From positions 8,485,001 to 8,549,000 of the forward strand of contig NC_056550.1 in NCBI RefSeq assembly GCF_910596095.1: 64,000 nucleotides of DNA, given 5' to 3'. Below, piece after piece: positions 23,254 to 36,790 of the stretch. A model generated the notes under the pieces. The model was not told where the DNA came from, did not search any database, and saw nothing but the letters and a program-made list of their open reading frames with translations. The first letter of the stretch is position 1, and each line of letters begins with the position of its first letter. The position numbers were made by a program, and so were the translations under genes. Source of the DNA: Thunnus maccoyii. Its lineage: Eukaryota > Chordata > Actinopteri > Scombriformes > Scombridae.

Positions 23254-26200
23254 ATGCAGGATCTACTGGCCAACGTGGATCATATCAAGTTTGACCTGGA
23301 GATCGCTGTGGAGCAGCAGCTGGGGGCGCAGCCGCTGCCTTTCCCCGGCATGGACAGTAAGTGCTCGGATGCTAGCTGGTGCTTAGCCGCTGTAGCTGGG
23401 AAACTGTGATCAGAGTTACAGGTGGACATTAGCATCTGGATGTTGGTGTCTCTGTTCGTGTTTGTGTGATCCAAACCCCTTTATGTCCCCACAGAGTCCG
23501 GCTCTGCTGTGTGTGAGTTCTTCATGAGAGCAGCGTGTATAAAAGGTAAAAACACAACATGACAACATTTCAGCTGCTCTGCACTCAGACTAACTATTTA
23601 GGGGCATTTACACTACTGTCACACATGAAGCACATAACTACATACATACACTTGACTGCCATTTTTAAATCTGTAGACTCAGAACTGACTTTTTTCTAAA
23701 GGGATATTCCAACAATTTAATATTTAAAGTCCGTGTAAAGCAATAATAAATATTTGTTCTGAGTTTGTCAAAACACAGAAAAATGTGTTATTAACCACTC
23801 AGCCAAATTTTAATGATTAAAAAATCACCAAGTATATAAAATTAAGTTTCAAAATCCTGTTAAAATCTGCAATATTCTCTGCTGTGATACACTGGGGGCG
23901 TGTCCTCTGAAAGTACTGGCCAACTGAACAGCCTCTGAGTTATCAATGCTTGTACCAAACTCCCATATAAAAATACACAATTTGAAATAGGTCTTGTTTG
24001 TAGGTGTAAGACAAGCAACATGGATGATATTTTAAAATTAAGTAATATTAGGAGCCACTGTTTAATGCGGCACATATTTTGTTGGTAAATGTGGATTTGT
24101 TTCACTAAAAATGTAACTTAAATGACTAGTTAACAAGTAAACCATCACCAATCATCTGTATGTTAAATTGTCATTTTTTTTCAATGGAGTTTGGTTAACT
24201 TAACGTTACTCACTTCTCTGCTGAAAAGCAGCGTCATTGTGGCCGTCACCCTTGGAAACATTTCCTCTTAAGCCGTGCTTTTTAGTGAAGTGCTGCCCTG
24301 TAAATGCTCTCCCTCTGGCCGGGGACCCGCTCAAAATATCCTGAACACAGAAATGGTGAAAAACAGTTTAATGCTCGAAATCCATGATCCAGTACTACAT
24401 AGTTTAGCCTTTTCACATGTTTTCAGCAATTATTTTTGTATAATGTGTTGAAAAAGATTTTCCTTTACACAGGTTTTAACTTCCATGAAAGTGGAGGTCT
24501 TACAACAGATAAGTGGAAAAATAATTGTCAAGCAGTAAAGGAGCTTCCAAACCCCCCTGGATCTTACATTTGTCATAATGCAACTAATAACATCTTTTCA
24601 TTATACTGCGTATGCATATTGAGCAATGCCAGTAGAATGGGAAGAACAGGAAAACTTCCAGTTTCTCTGAGTTGGAAGTGTCGATACATTATGCTAGGTA
24701 CTGCTATCCATGAAGTCACATCAGTTAAAAAGTCTAATTCAGCTATTTTTGTGGAGTTACATATTTAGAGCAGTTCAGTAAGAAGTGAAACCAGATACAC
24801 ACTGTTTAATGATCTGAATCAAATGTGTGAGTTAATATAGTGTAGCGTTAATATTGAATTCTAATTAGATACAAGTATCTACCATTGCCATTGGCAGCAC
24901 CTTTGCTGCTATTTTTCCATTGGTTTGTTCACACTTCAGCACTTCTTTTCATCAAGTGGTAGATATAGTTGCTGTCAAAAATTCCCAATATCTCAGACTG
25001 TAATATATCAGTGTCAAAGTTCTATAACAAAAGGAGCAGCATGAAGTGACTGCTTTAAATTAGAACTGAGTACCATCACATACAGCCTCAGTGTGGCTGC
25101 TGGAGAGCACTGAATTCTGATAAGTGGAAATGAACAAATTACCTTTCAAAAGACATGAAGATCGACCCCCGGCTAATGTCTCAAACTCTGTGTTGTCAGT
25201 TGGTAACGCAGGCTTTCTGTTTTAAATTTAAATAAAGTGTCAAGCTCAAGCTGAGATAACACTGGTGACATCATCCAGGTTATTTTCTCCTAAACTCTTA
25301 AATAAGAGTAAAGTGACCTTATGTGTAAAACCAGAGTTTCCCTATAAGTTGTTAGCGAATTTTTTAGATTGTGATGCACATAAATACTTCCACTGATAGC
25401 AACGTAAGACATATTTCTTTTTTATTTACATTGATACCTTTACTGGTAATTCTGTATTTGTGTATCTTCCATCTTAATGGCTGCATGTTCAAGATGCCGG
25501 TAGGTCAAACTTTTCAGGCATAAGCATGGGAAACTGGAAAATACTTCATTCTGTTGTGTTGTGTTGTATCTTTGTTTCCACTCACAGGCGGGATGTGTCC
25601 GTTCCGTCACATCAGTGGAGAGAAGACGGTGGTGTGTAAGCACTGGCTCAGAGGACTGTGTAAGAAAGGAGACCAGTGCGAGTTTCTCCACGAGTACGAC
25701 ATGACCAAGATGCCTGAATGCTACTTTTACTCCAAGTTTGGTTGGTTGACTTGACTTTGCACAAAATCGCACAGATGAGCTCAGTGGCTGTATTTGTTGA
25801 TCAGCATCCGGCTGATTTTATTTGTGTGTTGACCCTCGCAGGTGAGTGTAGCAACAAGGAATGTCCGTTCCTGCACATTGATCCCGAGTCCAAGATCAAA
25901 GACTGCCCCTGGTACGACCGAGGCTTCTGCAAACACGGTAGGTGCTCAGTAGTGGACATAAACTCTCCAGCAGTAATGATATTAACACCCCCTAAATGTG
26001 CAGAAAATATACTCCTGCTGGTTCGAATTTCTGCATCAGCAGCAAAAAAACCCTTAATTTTTCATTGTCCATCTGCATTATTCTTATATTTCTGTCCCTG
26101 ACTTCCTGTCTCAGGTCCTGACTGCAGACACAGACACACAAGGAGGGTGATCTGTGTGAATTACCTGGTGGGCTTCTGTCCAGAAGGAAAATCCTGTAAA

Positions 26201-27137
26201 TTTATGCAGTATGTTACCTTTTTTATTTGATTCCCACATAATAGAAATGTGTAAGTAAAACAGTAAAAACAGAGACAGTTTTGTTGCCACTTATGACTTG
26301 TTTCAGCATTAAGTTTTGTCTTTAGGGATAGTTCTCTCTGTGCATTATGCATTGGATGAAATGTCATCTACAGTAGTATAATTATCTTTAGACAAAAGAC
26401 AGAGGCAGCAATAGAAATAAAAATAATTGGTGACATCACCCTACAGTTACACAGATATAACAGTGAGATCTTCTTCCACAGTCCCCGTTTTGAGTTGCCG
26501 ATGGGAGCTTCTGAACAGCCTCCTCTACCACAACAAACCCAGAACCAGACAAAGGTAAGAGCTACTAGGATGGGACTGTAAGACTTATTTTTAGACTATA
26601 CTAGATGCACTTCTACATGCTAATTTGTTGCTGAACAGAAGAACAAACCGTTTCTCTTTGCTGGGTTCCTCCTGCAGCCTGTACCTACCATCGGCCGCTC
26701 CTCGCTCTCTCTAATCCAGTTGACCAACTCCAGTCCAGGCCAGCGGCCGCAGAACCACGTCATGAACGCCGGTGCTCAGCAAAATAACATGACGTCCAAC
26801 AGAGGGCCTCGGCCACTGGACCAGGTCACCTGTTACAAGGTGATTCATCTCCACGTTTGTCTGCTCAAAATCTGTTGTACACACCAGACTCTCGCTTTGG
26901 TTGTAAATAACGAGACTGGCATCTGTTACCTTTTCTTTGTCCAGTGGTGTGTATTTGTACTTTACATACACACATTCTGTCTTTTCTGTGCCATTTCCAG
27001 CTTTCCTTTGCTTTTAATAAAAAGCCATTAATCTCTTCTTTTTTTTTTGGTCTCCCCTGTGTCTGCAGTGTGGAGAGAAGGGCCACTACGCCAACAAATG
27101 CACTAAAGGCCACCTCGCCTTCCTGAGTGGACAGTAA
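23254..27137 (+). CDS. cpsf4: CPSF4 (CPSF 30-kDa subunit), complete, 8 exons
   Basis: Exons are 23254-23356, 23495-23545, 25588-25740, 25842-25937, 26115-26208, 26482-26554, 26678-26839 and 27069-27137. They sum to 801 nt, 266 residues (human: 269). CPSF4 is the RNA-binding zinc-finger subunit of the cleavage and polyadenylation specificity factor and helps recognise AAUAAA in nuclear pre-mRNA. Five CCCH fingers are visible at about residues 41-59, 68-86, 96-114, 124-142 and 148-166, all with intact ligands (for example CKHWLRGLCKKGDQCEFLH and CVNYLVGFCPEGKSCKFMH). A C-terminal CCHC knuckle CYKCGEKGHYANKC lies at about 242-255, and a Q/N-rich linker lies between. The N-terminus MQDLLANVDHIKFDLEIAVE is the family's own. 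All phases agree. Exon 3 ends with a weak donor (GTTGGT). It is convergent with atp5mf. Confidence 0.97.
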
Positions 27138-27658
27138 CCTTCAGTCTCAAGGTCCTAACACCGCAGTGCTGTAGCTCGCCTCCCTGATGTGAGCAGAGGA
27201 GATGAGAGGAAGAGTAGCTGAAGAGATGAAGCCCCTCTGCTCCAAAGACTCAAGTTCAACTTAAAGACTTTAACTGCCGCTCTTGTGTGTGTCATTTCAT
27301 ACAGACACAGGCAGGAGGGAAGATAAACATAGCTACTTTTTCGGTATTTTGCCTCTTTCAAAAAAACATGGATACATGAAAATGACAACAAGCAAAAAAA
27401 AGACACTGATGTCACCATCTGTGTGGCTGTGGTTGAATGACCTGACTTGCGGGTTAGTCTAAAGTTTTCTATGTTTGTACTGTATGGAACACCGACTCTG
27501 AAAAAACAGGCACCCAGGGAAACAGGTGCAGAGCTTAAACATGTTGCTGCTTTTTTTACAGCATATTCCTGTTTCCTCAGGTCATGTGACTGCATCTGTG
27601 ATACCAAACTACTGTTCCTGTTCTGCTAATCTGAGTAAATCTCTGACAGTGTAAGTGA

Positions 27659-27664
27659 AATAAA
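27659..27664 (+). promoter_or_regulatory. cpsf4 polyadenylation signal
   Basis: AATAAA about 520 bases after the cpsf4 stop and upstream of the convergent atp5mf 3' end. Confidence 0.55.
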
Positions 27665-28259
27665 CCACAGAAATGTGATAAGTGCCAGTAGGAATGTAAA
27701 TGGCCGTTTGTACTTTCAACTGTTGTAGTTAATCAGACTCTGAATGGAGCTCTGTACACCTTGCATTATCTGAAAACCTCTAAAATTTAGACTATTGCAT
27801 TAGTCAAACATAAGACTTGTCACCCTCAACTACATATTTGTGGTTTTTTGCAAACATTTTAAATCCTGGAAATAGTTCATTATTCTCCAGTTGTGTGTGT
27901 GTGGAGGCCCTACGTTCTGAAATCTGAATACACATATTTTAACTTAAAGGAAACGTGGAGGGTGAAGCAGCTCAGCTCAAGTTGTATCTCAGAGGATTAC
28001 TTTCATTATTTTGCTGACAGTGGATACAGTCTGAACATATTCTCACAATCTGTACAGTGTGTACAAATAAATGTTTGTTACAGATGTACCTGTTATACTT
28101 TCATTCCCACCTTACTACACTATTGAGGTGGCCACTGTTTATAAAGTAACTGCACTCCTAATAGTTAATTGTAACGCTTGATGCAGCTTTATATCACTAA
28201 CTCATCCCATATTTGTCACACACCCAAAACATGACATCCAACAGTAAGTCTTTGTATTG

Positions 28260-28265
28260 TTTATT
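28260..28265 (-). promoter_or_regulatory. atp5mf polyadenylation signal
   Basis: The minus strand reads CCAATAAACA, with AATAAA about 90 bases after the atp5mf stop. The 3' UTR is short, as is usual for this gene. Confidence 0.65.
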
Positions 28266-28355
28266 GGTCACAACAGTCACATATCTACACAAAGCTGAGA
28301 ATAGAAACAGCAAGGGAAGCTTCAACCCTGAAGGTCTGATGGCTGCTGAGGGAGC

Positions 28356-30991
28356 TCAGTGGTACTTCCTCCAGCGATCATGTTCTAGAAGAGAAGACGA
28401 AGCGAAGGATGTTAAAATGTTATTTAAAAGGTAATTTTTCTTTCCTCATCTGTGATCTCTGTAGCTAATTTGAGACACTGGAGTGCAAAAGGGGCTTACT
28501 CTTAGAAAACAATAAGTAACAAAATGAAAAATAGTGGCTGAGTTAAGTATTTTCAGGGCTCAAAACTGACATTTACAACAAAGGGTAAACAAAGTAGGGA
28601 TTTCTTACTGATGTGGTCGTATTCCCACAGGTAGCTGAGGGCTACGTAGCCAGCCAGCAGCATGGCTACACCACCGATGCCTCCCTTCTTCACGTTAATG
28701 TACTTGTTGTAGTATCTGTCGTGGCCTAGAAGAGAAGGAGGCAATAAAAACAGCATAAACCACAGCTTAAAACAGTATGACGACATGGTGCAGTGTCATT
28801 TTATCAAATGCTAAAGATGTGATTTAACTGTGAATGAAAATCAATTCAAGTCAATACACTTTCCCACCATTTGTCAACTACATTTGACATCTTGTTTCAT
28901 GAATTAACGCTCTCAAATATGTTGATAGTTATTGCTTCCAAAAAGATAGAAGATAGCATTTAAATGTTGTCTCTGTTCATGATTTATGAGGTTTCTGTAT
29001 CACCACATTCTTTCTGCTGCTGTTTCTCAAACCAACAGTGATGGATGTTTCAAAGATATCTGCCAAGGCTTGTATTTCATAAATCAGCAATGGTGAAAAC
29101 TGAAAACTCCAGTATTTGTAATAGAAACTGGAGCCAAGGAAACAAAACCAGAACTGATTTCTTCTAATTGTAAAAGAGGGTAAAAAGCTTTTTATTGAAC
29201 ACAGTTTTAGTCAGAACAGGTTTCCTCACCCCTGCGGACGGCTGAGATGATGCCATTGGGAGTGAAGTCTCGACCTCCAAGCCAGCTTCCCAGCTCTCCC
29301 AGTTTCACATCCATCAGCCGCTTCTCAGCTACGGGAACTAGTCATAAGCGGAGAAGGCAACAACAGTTAGATTACACATTGTCCATAATGAGAAAAACGT
29401 GCTGTAGTTCTTGTGGTGTGCTCCGATTTACACCTCAAATGATCAAATAAACAGCTTTGACCCCCAGGCTACGAAGCTGCTGTAAAATATCAAGTTAAAC
29501 ACCTGCTGTGACCACATTGCAGTCGTGTCATACATCTACTTCATTGTGACCAACCAGTGGATGATTTAAACTAAAGTAATGTCACAAACAATTTTTCAGC
29601 TGTAAAACTCCTGCATTCACTTCAGCAAAAGTAAGGAGGTATATAAAGTATTACCAATAAGGCTGCAACATTTAAGTTAATTATAAATGTATTGGTTATT
29701 TTTTCAATAATTAACCTTTTCTGCCCACAAATTAGCAGAGTCTGAGATTATGCCCCATTTAAATACCTGAACCAAAATTAAATATTCCTTTTGTAACACT
29801 TTGACTTGAAGAAAAGCAACAGGTTCTTCATAACTGTGAAGCTGTTGTACAATATTTTTTATTAAACATCGAATCAGGTTTATGTTTAATTCTAAATTTG
29901 TCCAGACAAAGTAACACTGCTCATCCTTAAATCATTAGCACTTCTGATGTTTTCATACTAAAGTCTCCTTCAACTCAAACATGTGTCTTGTTCCTTCAGT
30001 TGTATGTTTGACCTTCACTGTGCAGAGTTTGTTCTCATTTGCATCTGCTGAAGTGGAAAAATTCCTTTGTGCTTGCCTTAAATCTCAGTTTCATACATAC
30101 AAATACAAGCATTATTTGAGACATCACATCATGGTCCAATATGTAATTTACAAAAGTATGATGTGGAAACTTTAAGCCTCCAGGGCACAAAACAGAGAAA
30201 TAACTCTTCAGTGAAGTAGGAGACATACAGTTAAAGTTTTTAACATGAAAAATTATGTATATTCACACATTATGGTTTTTTCGATGAGGGAAGAGGAGTA
30301 GATGTCATTTAAAAATGCTTGAACAAGGTAATTAAACTTTTTTGGTTGAAAAACCATATCGCAACTTATTATCCTAAGCAGAGTATTATAATATGTCGTA
30401 AAACGTGTCTTTAATGGATATACTGGGCCATTTCCACCTCCGGAGGCAACTCTATTCACCAGAGGTGTGTAGCTATAATGAAACTACAATGAATAGTGCA
30501 TTATTTATCATTACAAAGCAAAACAGCCTCTCGTGGTTTGTTTCTACAGTTTTATCTTGTTTTAGGCTTAAAATTGACCAACTGTCAAGAGTTTGCGGTC
30601 TGTGTTTGCAGGCTACCGTGCAAGCTAACTTATAGCCAAAAGAAACCGTTACATAATTAAAAAATGCAACAACATAATTGTGACAGCTTTATGCAAACTA
30701 CGAGTCAAATTGAAAGTTTCTTATCACAGTTAAATGTCAAAAAGCGGCTGGAAGAGGAGTTTTGACAGTAAAGCCGACAATGACACGCAAAGTCCTTGAC
30801 GTGACTCAAAGGATTGACTGCGGCCTTCAGTCAGACAAACGCCTCCAACTGACTCATTAACGGTCCGTCAGACACAAAAACACACTCACTGCGAAAATGT
30901 GCAAATAGAAACCGACAACAAAGCACATAATAAAGAAAATATATGATTATTTCAGCAGAGGACACGCTACGTTACCTGGTCTATCCGCCAT
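28356..30991 (-). CDS. atp5mf: ATP synthase subunit f (mitochondrial), complete, 4 exons
   Basis: Exons in transcription order are 30991-30976, 29337-29230, 28725-28609 and 28384-28356. They sum to 270 nt, 89 residues, matching the 88-94 of mammalian subunit f (ATP5MF/ATP5J2). It is a small subunit of the membrane Fo part of mitochondrial ATP synthase in the inner membrane, involved in complex stability and dimers. The protein starts MADRPVPVAEKRLMDVKLGE and continues GSWLGGRDFTPNGIISAVRR and HDRYYNKYINVKKGG. One membrane helix follows (about GGVAMLLAGYVALSYLW), then the conserved basic tail KHDRWRKYH. The first exon codes only 16 nt. Phases agree at all junctions. As in human 7q22, it lies beside CPSF4. 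Confidence 0.97.
29656..29800. mobile_element. Partial hAT-like MITE in atp5mf intron 1
   Basis: It starts AAGGCTGCAACATTTAAG, followed by a diverged AATTATAAATGTATTGGTTATTTTTTCAATAATTAA block. The right end is not recognisable, so it is truncated or very old. Confidence 0.35.
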
Positions 30992-32520
30992 CTTGACTGG
31001 TGCAGACGGTCCTTGGTCGCAGCAGGGAATGATGGGAATAAAAGGACGAAGTGCATTATGGGTGGAAATGTAGTCTTTAAATCTATCCGCTGGAGGGCAG
31101 CAGAAGAAATGAAACCAAAAAGATTTACAAGCGTCACATTTTTTGCACAAAACAAAGAAATATCTGGAGTAACAACAAATTAGTGAATGTGCACTTTTTT
31201 CATTTCAAAAACTAAACTACTGGACAAAATAAAACTACTTCACTGTATTTTTCTGTTTTGTCCTCCCCCCCCCAAAACATGAGGCTCTTGCAAAATTTTC
31301 TTTATTCACAACAAATAGGTACAACAACAGTTTTACAAAAACAGAACTTCTTCTTCTTAGCTATCTATCATCAGTTAAGGTGCCATACTGCTTGTGTTCA
31401 ACAATAAACGGATGAAAGCAGGTTTGGAACCAGACCATTTAGATGTATGGCTGTTGAATTTACCAAAAATGATCAGCAGCTGAATTATATAGGTAATATT
31501 GCTATCCAACCCACTGAACACAAACTATAACATCACATCAGATACATCAATCTGTACATTAGTAGCCATTTTCCTAAGTTTTGCATATCTAACCAAAATA
31601 AATTTGAATGAACAAAGTGAAAAATCAAATGAAATGTTTATTGGAGGTTTCAAGTTTCCACATCACTCTTGTGTAAGTGGATATTGGACTGTGATTGGCC
31701 TCCAAACTACAGCAGTTGTGATGTCACAAAATCCTGCTTTGAATACGAATGTAATTGGTTAATGTGAACATGTGTTACTGTATTCAAATTTAATGGTGAA
31801 GTGAGAAATACAGTGGAGGAAGTTATTTCTAACAGCATTCTTATGGATCCTAAAGGTCCTTTATGGTCGTATTCAGAAGAACACAACTTCATCAAAATGG
31901 AACAATAATAGATATTTGTTTTTTGCATGCCACACACAAAAATGACTAAAAGACCAACAATGGGAGACGCTATTACATCCCCCATTAGAGAAGGTTACAT
32001 ATTACAAGGTAAACAGGATATATTTGAAGGTTTGTGGACCATTTGTTACTATGAAGTATATGGATTCATGATCAAGAAGGAAACAAAACAGTCACAGCAG
32101 AAGCAAACATTACTCTCCATATTAAATCTGTTCCTTAAAAATTAATTGAATGAATATGTATCACTCATTGTGATATATAAAGTTGGGTAGAATAAGAAAG
32201 TAAATATATTGTGTTCTGATACTACCTCAGGTTTTTGTAAAGCCCCATGTTAAACCTCTCTCTCACAGAGTGTCAGATCTTATGTGTTTTGAAATAGTGA
32301 CCTGAAGGGTTTGCTACACTGTTGTATTTCTCAAGGTCTCCAGACACTCTATCAGAGGAATCATTTTTCAAGAGAAAGTAGCCGATCAATGAGCCGCACA
32401 ACAGCCAGCAGCACTGCTATACATAATGTACCTGAAGATATAGTTAAGGTCTTATTCAGGCTGGTGTTTGTGTCAGTTCAGGTCTTCTCCACCCGCCCAT
32501 GGATCAATACACCTCTCTAA

Positions 32521-32525
32521 ACACA

Positions 32526-32608
<83 letters not shown>

Positions 32609-32616
32609 ACATACAC
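32521..32616. repeat. (AC)n microsatellite, about 90 bp
   Basis: About 40 nearly uninterrupted AC units, the longest dinucleotide array in the window. A second shorter array lies at 32775-32806. Confidence 0.97.
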
Positions 32617-32770
32617 AGTGAATTAGTGTGTAGTAGTGGTTTTGGCCTTCATCCAAGACTGAGCAGCAACCTCTTTCCTTTATTAGACTGATTTTCCTTC
32701 TTCTCTCTAATGACGTTAGATGTCCAACACCCATCCCATTTTTTTTCTTCTCTACCTCACAAAACACTCA

Positions 32771-32809
<39 letters not shown>

Positions 32810-33021
32810 GCATATGCATTTTGATTACTAATCAACGTCTCCCTAATTTGGTTATCTTTTGTAATTAGGGTAGAGTAGTGTGTGTGTGTGTGTGTGTGTA
32901 TGTATAGGGTTACGTAAGTGGATACATGAATACTGTCTGTTGAACATGGATGAATCTTTACCAGGTTTAGTCTTTGTTATTGATTCAGCTCACTTTACTG
33001 CATGCTGACCCAAATATTCCT

Positions 33022-33116
33022 CCTCTCTTCTCTTCTCTTCTTTTCTCTTCTCTTCTCTTCTCTTCTCTTCTCTTCTCTTCTCTTCTCTTCTCTTCTCTTC
33101 TCTTCTCTTCTCTTCT
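33022..33116. repeat. (TCTTC)n pentanucleotide array
   Basis: About 19 CTCTT-type units with one TTTTC variant near the left end. The strand is purely polypyrimidine and could adopt triplex structure. The long open frame on either strand is a by-product of the repeat. Confidence 0.95.
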
Positions 33117-33673
33117 GAGTGTAACAAACTCAGTCTTGCTTTCTTTTGAAGAAGGGTTTCCCCCCTCCAGTATTTCTCTCTTAGCAGGCTATGCATTTAG
33201 GTGAACCTGAGACTACAGTTACTATATTGAAGAATTAATGTGAAGTCTTGGATATTGTCATATTAAACAGCAAAAGCCTTCACTTATATGAACAAATTTA
33301 AACTATTAAAAGATTACAAACAGAGTTATGACATTGGAAGTGAATATAACTGAAAGAAAAAACTCTGAGTGTAGAGCTATTGAACTGGAGTGACATATGT
33401 TTTTGTTGGTCATCATGCATGTGTCATTGTGTTTTGGGCCATCAAGCCTTCCTAACTGTGCTATGTCAATCTCCTCTTCTTCTAAAATCTGATTTTTAGG
33501 TCACTTGGGGGCAGTGGAAACAAGCTGTGAACACGAGATTGAAATATTGTTCTCTTTTAAGTTGACATGACAAACTTCTTACCAAACAGTTGCTTATTTA
33601 CACATCCAGCAGATAACACTAGTAATATTAGCATTCATTTAGAGTCATTTTTCTGACAACATGATGAATTTAA

Positions 33674-34040
33674 AGGACCAGTGTGTAGGATTTAGTGGCA
33701 TCTAGCGGTGAAGTTGCAGATTGCAGCCAACTGAATGACCCCACCCCCTCCAAGCATGTAGGAGAACCTTCAGTGGCTGTGAAACTCGAAAAACGTGAAA
33801 GGCCCTCTTTAGAGCCAGTGTTTGGTTTGGGCTATGGCAGAAACATGGAGCTGCAACATGGTAGGCTCTGTGAATGAGGACCTGCTCACTATGTAGATAT
33901 AAAGGGCTCATTCCTTGGTAACAATAACACAATGATTCTTATCTTCAGATGATTATACACTAATTAAAACATATTTATGTATATTCCACTTCTGCAAAGT
34001 CTGTTCCGCTAGATGCCACTAAATTCTACACACTGCACCT
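33674..34040. mobile_element. TTAA-flanked MITE (same family as 14893-15524)
   Basis: TTAA (33670-33673) then AGGACCAGTGTGTAGGATTT. The right end in reverse complement is AGGTGCAGTGTGTAGAATTT, with TTAA at 34041-34044. The interior shares GTTGCAGATTGCA, ATGTAGATATAAAGGGCTC and GATTATACACTAATTAAAAC with the shmt1-intron copy. No transposase frame. Confidence 0.75.
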
Positions 34041-34044
34041 TTAA

Positions 34045-34413
34045 AGTCCAACATTCACTCTCCTTTTAGCTCTGTTTTGGTCTCCACCAACTCCTGAGGG
34101 AAATATCTGTCTCTTCAGCTGCTAAATGCTCCACCATGTTCACCAGCTAGTTGTTAACTGTGTCTGTCTGCTGGGCAGGTAGTGTACAGTATCGGAGCTT
34201 TTTGTGCTGAAAACAGCTGCCCGCTGCTGGTAAACAAGGCTGATGGGTAGAATGAACAAATTAGACTGAACCAAAACAGTGGAGCCACAGGCCAGAAAAC
34301 CAAAACAATGAACCAGTCTGGTGATAATTCTCTGTGGGTTTGTCACTATGAGAGACCTCTATCAAACAAGTAGTCTTGTGATCATCATTAATACAAAATT
34401 ATTGATTAGCACT
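34045..34413 (-). mobile_element. Second TTAA-flanked MITE, abutting the first
   Basis: It starts directly after the shared TTAA (34041-34044) with AGTCCAACATTCACTC and ends GATTAGCACT before TTAA (34414-34417). In reverse complement it reads AGTGCTAATCAATA to GAGAGTGAATGTTGGACT. Relatives lie on the plus strand at about 55199-55730 and 60395-60690, sharing CAAAACAGAGCTAAAAGG and GAGACAGATATTTCCCTC. Confidence 0.65.
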
Positions 34414-35339
34414 TTAAAGTTGTGGCATAAAGCGTTCCTGTCAAACTCTGCACTTATTGGATTGTAGCCCAAACGATTGAAAGCCGCCCAAAACCATTTT
34501 TACTCGCCCAGTCAGAGAAAATGTAGCTCAATAGACCTTTTTCACAGCGGACATTTTGACATGTTGAAGCAGGAAAAGCACAGGTGGAACTGATAATATT
34601 AACAATGGCTTAGTTCCATTCAAGTGTCCAAGGAAGTGACACCAGGGTCATAAATATGGAGAAACTAAGAGGAATCCAGCCACCATGAACATTATCAATG
34701 ACACCTGTACTTTTCCTGCTATGACATGTCTGCTGTGTAAAAGGTCCATTAGGCAGAAAACAGCCTGGTCAACACTCCTCTCCTCTCCTCATGAAGGTCA
34801 CACTCAATCACACACTCTGTTGAACCAACTTCTTGATTTACACACAGTGTGGGCCAGAGACTCTAATCCAATCTCACTCTGTGCCACTGAGAAGCCAGCA
34901 CACGCCTCCAGAGGTGGCAGATTCCCAAAACACCTACACGCACACACTCAAAGACGCAAGAGCCATAAACACACAATCTGAAGACTGACACACTGAGCAA
35001 CCACAGAGAGATAGACAGGTACACATGCACGCACACAAATTTCATTTGGGCTGTAAAGGTTACCGGCAACACTGTAACATAATCTCATTTACGGAGTAAA
35101 CCCATAAACAGAAATGACCCTGTAGACCAGAGTTCACCTGCTTGTTTATTGGTTTTGTGTTTTGTTTGTTTGTTTGTTGTAGTGCTGCCTTGGGCCTCAG
35201 TGCACTTCAGTGGAGTCTGTACCAGCTACACATACACACACACAGACAAAGACAAAAGCACTGGGGGATGGATGATTTTATTCCACCTCAAGAGGCAGGT
35301 GCCCTCGAGGTCTGCCACAAAGACAGCTCTTTGAAGCTG

Positions 35340-35590
35340 ATGGAGAAAGATAGAGAGAAAAGGAATGAGAGAGAGAGAGAGATGGAGGGAGGGAAGGGTA
35401 GAGAGGGAGTTGGTTTGTGCAGGGGGGTGTTGGAGTGGTGAGTAGAGGAGAGACAGAATAGACCAGGCTGGGTTGAAAGAGGATGAGGGAGGAAAAGAGA
35501 TGAAGACTGTAAGTACAAAAGGAGAAACTGGCAGCGGAAAGAGAATGACGGGAATGAGGGAGATGAAGGATAAAGGACAGAAAGGAGGAG
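35340..35590. repeat. Purine-rich (GA) low-complexity tract
   Basis: Continuous GA-rich DNA with GAGAGAGAGA runs. The leucine/serine-rich open frames on the minus strand are simply the pyrimidine complement, not genes. Confidence 0.8.
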
Positions 35591-36790
35591 GGGTCTCTGC
35601 ACACGGCTCTCTAACACACATGACCTTTTAACAGCCACTCTTCCAGTCACTCCCTGTTCATCCATCCTTCATTCATATCATCTTCTTCATTTTTTAGATT
35701 TTATCCCCTGTGTTTCTCTACAATTGCCACCTTTTCTCTGCCCTAGTCAGCGATTCTTCTTTTTCCTGATCTGCAACTGTTTCTGTTTCCTCTCTTTCCT
35801 CCCTCGCACATCAACCGTTCTCTCCTCTTTTCCTCTGGCAGCAGCATGTTTTCTCTTCACTTGCTCCCTCTCATCATGAATGACACTTTCTCCTCCTCCT
35901 CCTGTCTCTTCTTCCTCCTCTCTGTCCCGGTCGAGAGCTCACTAGTGAGCACATGAGAAAATATCAGACAGGCAAGCAGTAAGGCAGGAGGGATGGCTTT
36001 TGGGTAATGGGTTTATCAACTCTCCTATTACTACAATAATCTCATTAGAGATATGGAGATCACCAGGGGCCTGCTAAAAGGAGCTTGCTGGCCTGATGAA
36101 GGTCCCAGAGGAAACCTTTGTGTGTGTGTAAGACAGACATGGAGAGATAAAGAGGGAGAGGAAGAGGATATGTGTGGAAACGCTCCACAGGGACCATTTA
36201 TTTCCTAACAGCGATAATGGCTTTAGCCACTAAATCAAACTTTCCCATTCACTTTCACTCACACACTTAAATGTAATGGGCGCTAATGGCACGCTGACTA
36301 ATCGAAGTCACACTTGTGCAGCATACGAAAGTGCACAACGCAAAACAGACGGAAAATGTATATACTAGTGCTAGTAGTAGTATTTGTTGATAGAAGAAGT
36401 AAATGTAGTTCTTTTAAACACAAAGCATTTACATTTAGTATTAAATGTTCAACGCAGGCAGAGGATTTGTACAAGATTCACAAAGTTGCTAACAGAGGCA
36501 GCGCACTTATTTGAACACTTATCAATTATTCTCACTGATGTCTTTACTTACATGCTGTGGTTCATAAACATTTTAAAGAAACCTGGTACCAGTAGTACAA
36601 GCAGCAGCACACACTGTACCAATTTGTTGGAAGTTTTGTGAAGAGTTTTTCTAAGAAACATGCAGAAACTCTTCCACAGTAGAAAGTCTTATCAATAGTA
36701 GTGTTATCTCTATATAGTTTTCTTTTTCTGCCTCACTTGGACTTATTATTTCCTCATGAATGTCCATTGTTTCTGTGATGAAGCTGTTAT

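Larger units (their letters stand above)
31150..36780. other. Gene-poor intergenic region, first part
   Basis: No supportable gene in about 5.6 kb beyond atp5mf. It holds long CA arrays (32521-32616 and 32775-32806), a pentanucleotide array (33022-33116), two abutting TTAA-flanked MITEs (33674-34413) and a purine-rich tract (about 35340-35590). Open frames here are low-complexity or lie inside repeats. Confidence 0.6.

Noticed and set aside
24436-24768. 110-codon open frame in cpsf4 intron 2
   Set aside because: Ordinary AT-rich composition, no family resemblance, no good splice signals.
35226-35665. Minus-strand frames up to 131 codons rich in Ser/Leu/Phe
   Set aside because: They are the complement of a GA-rich low-complexity tract.
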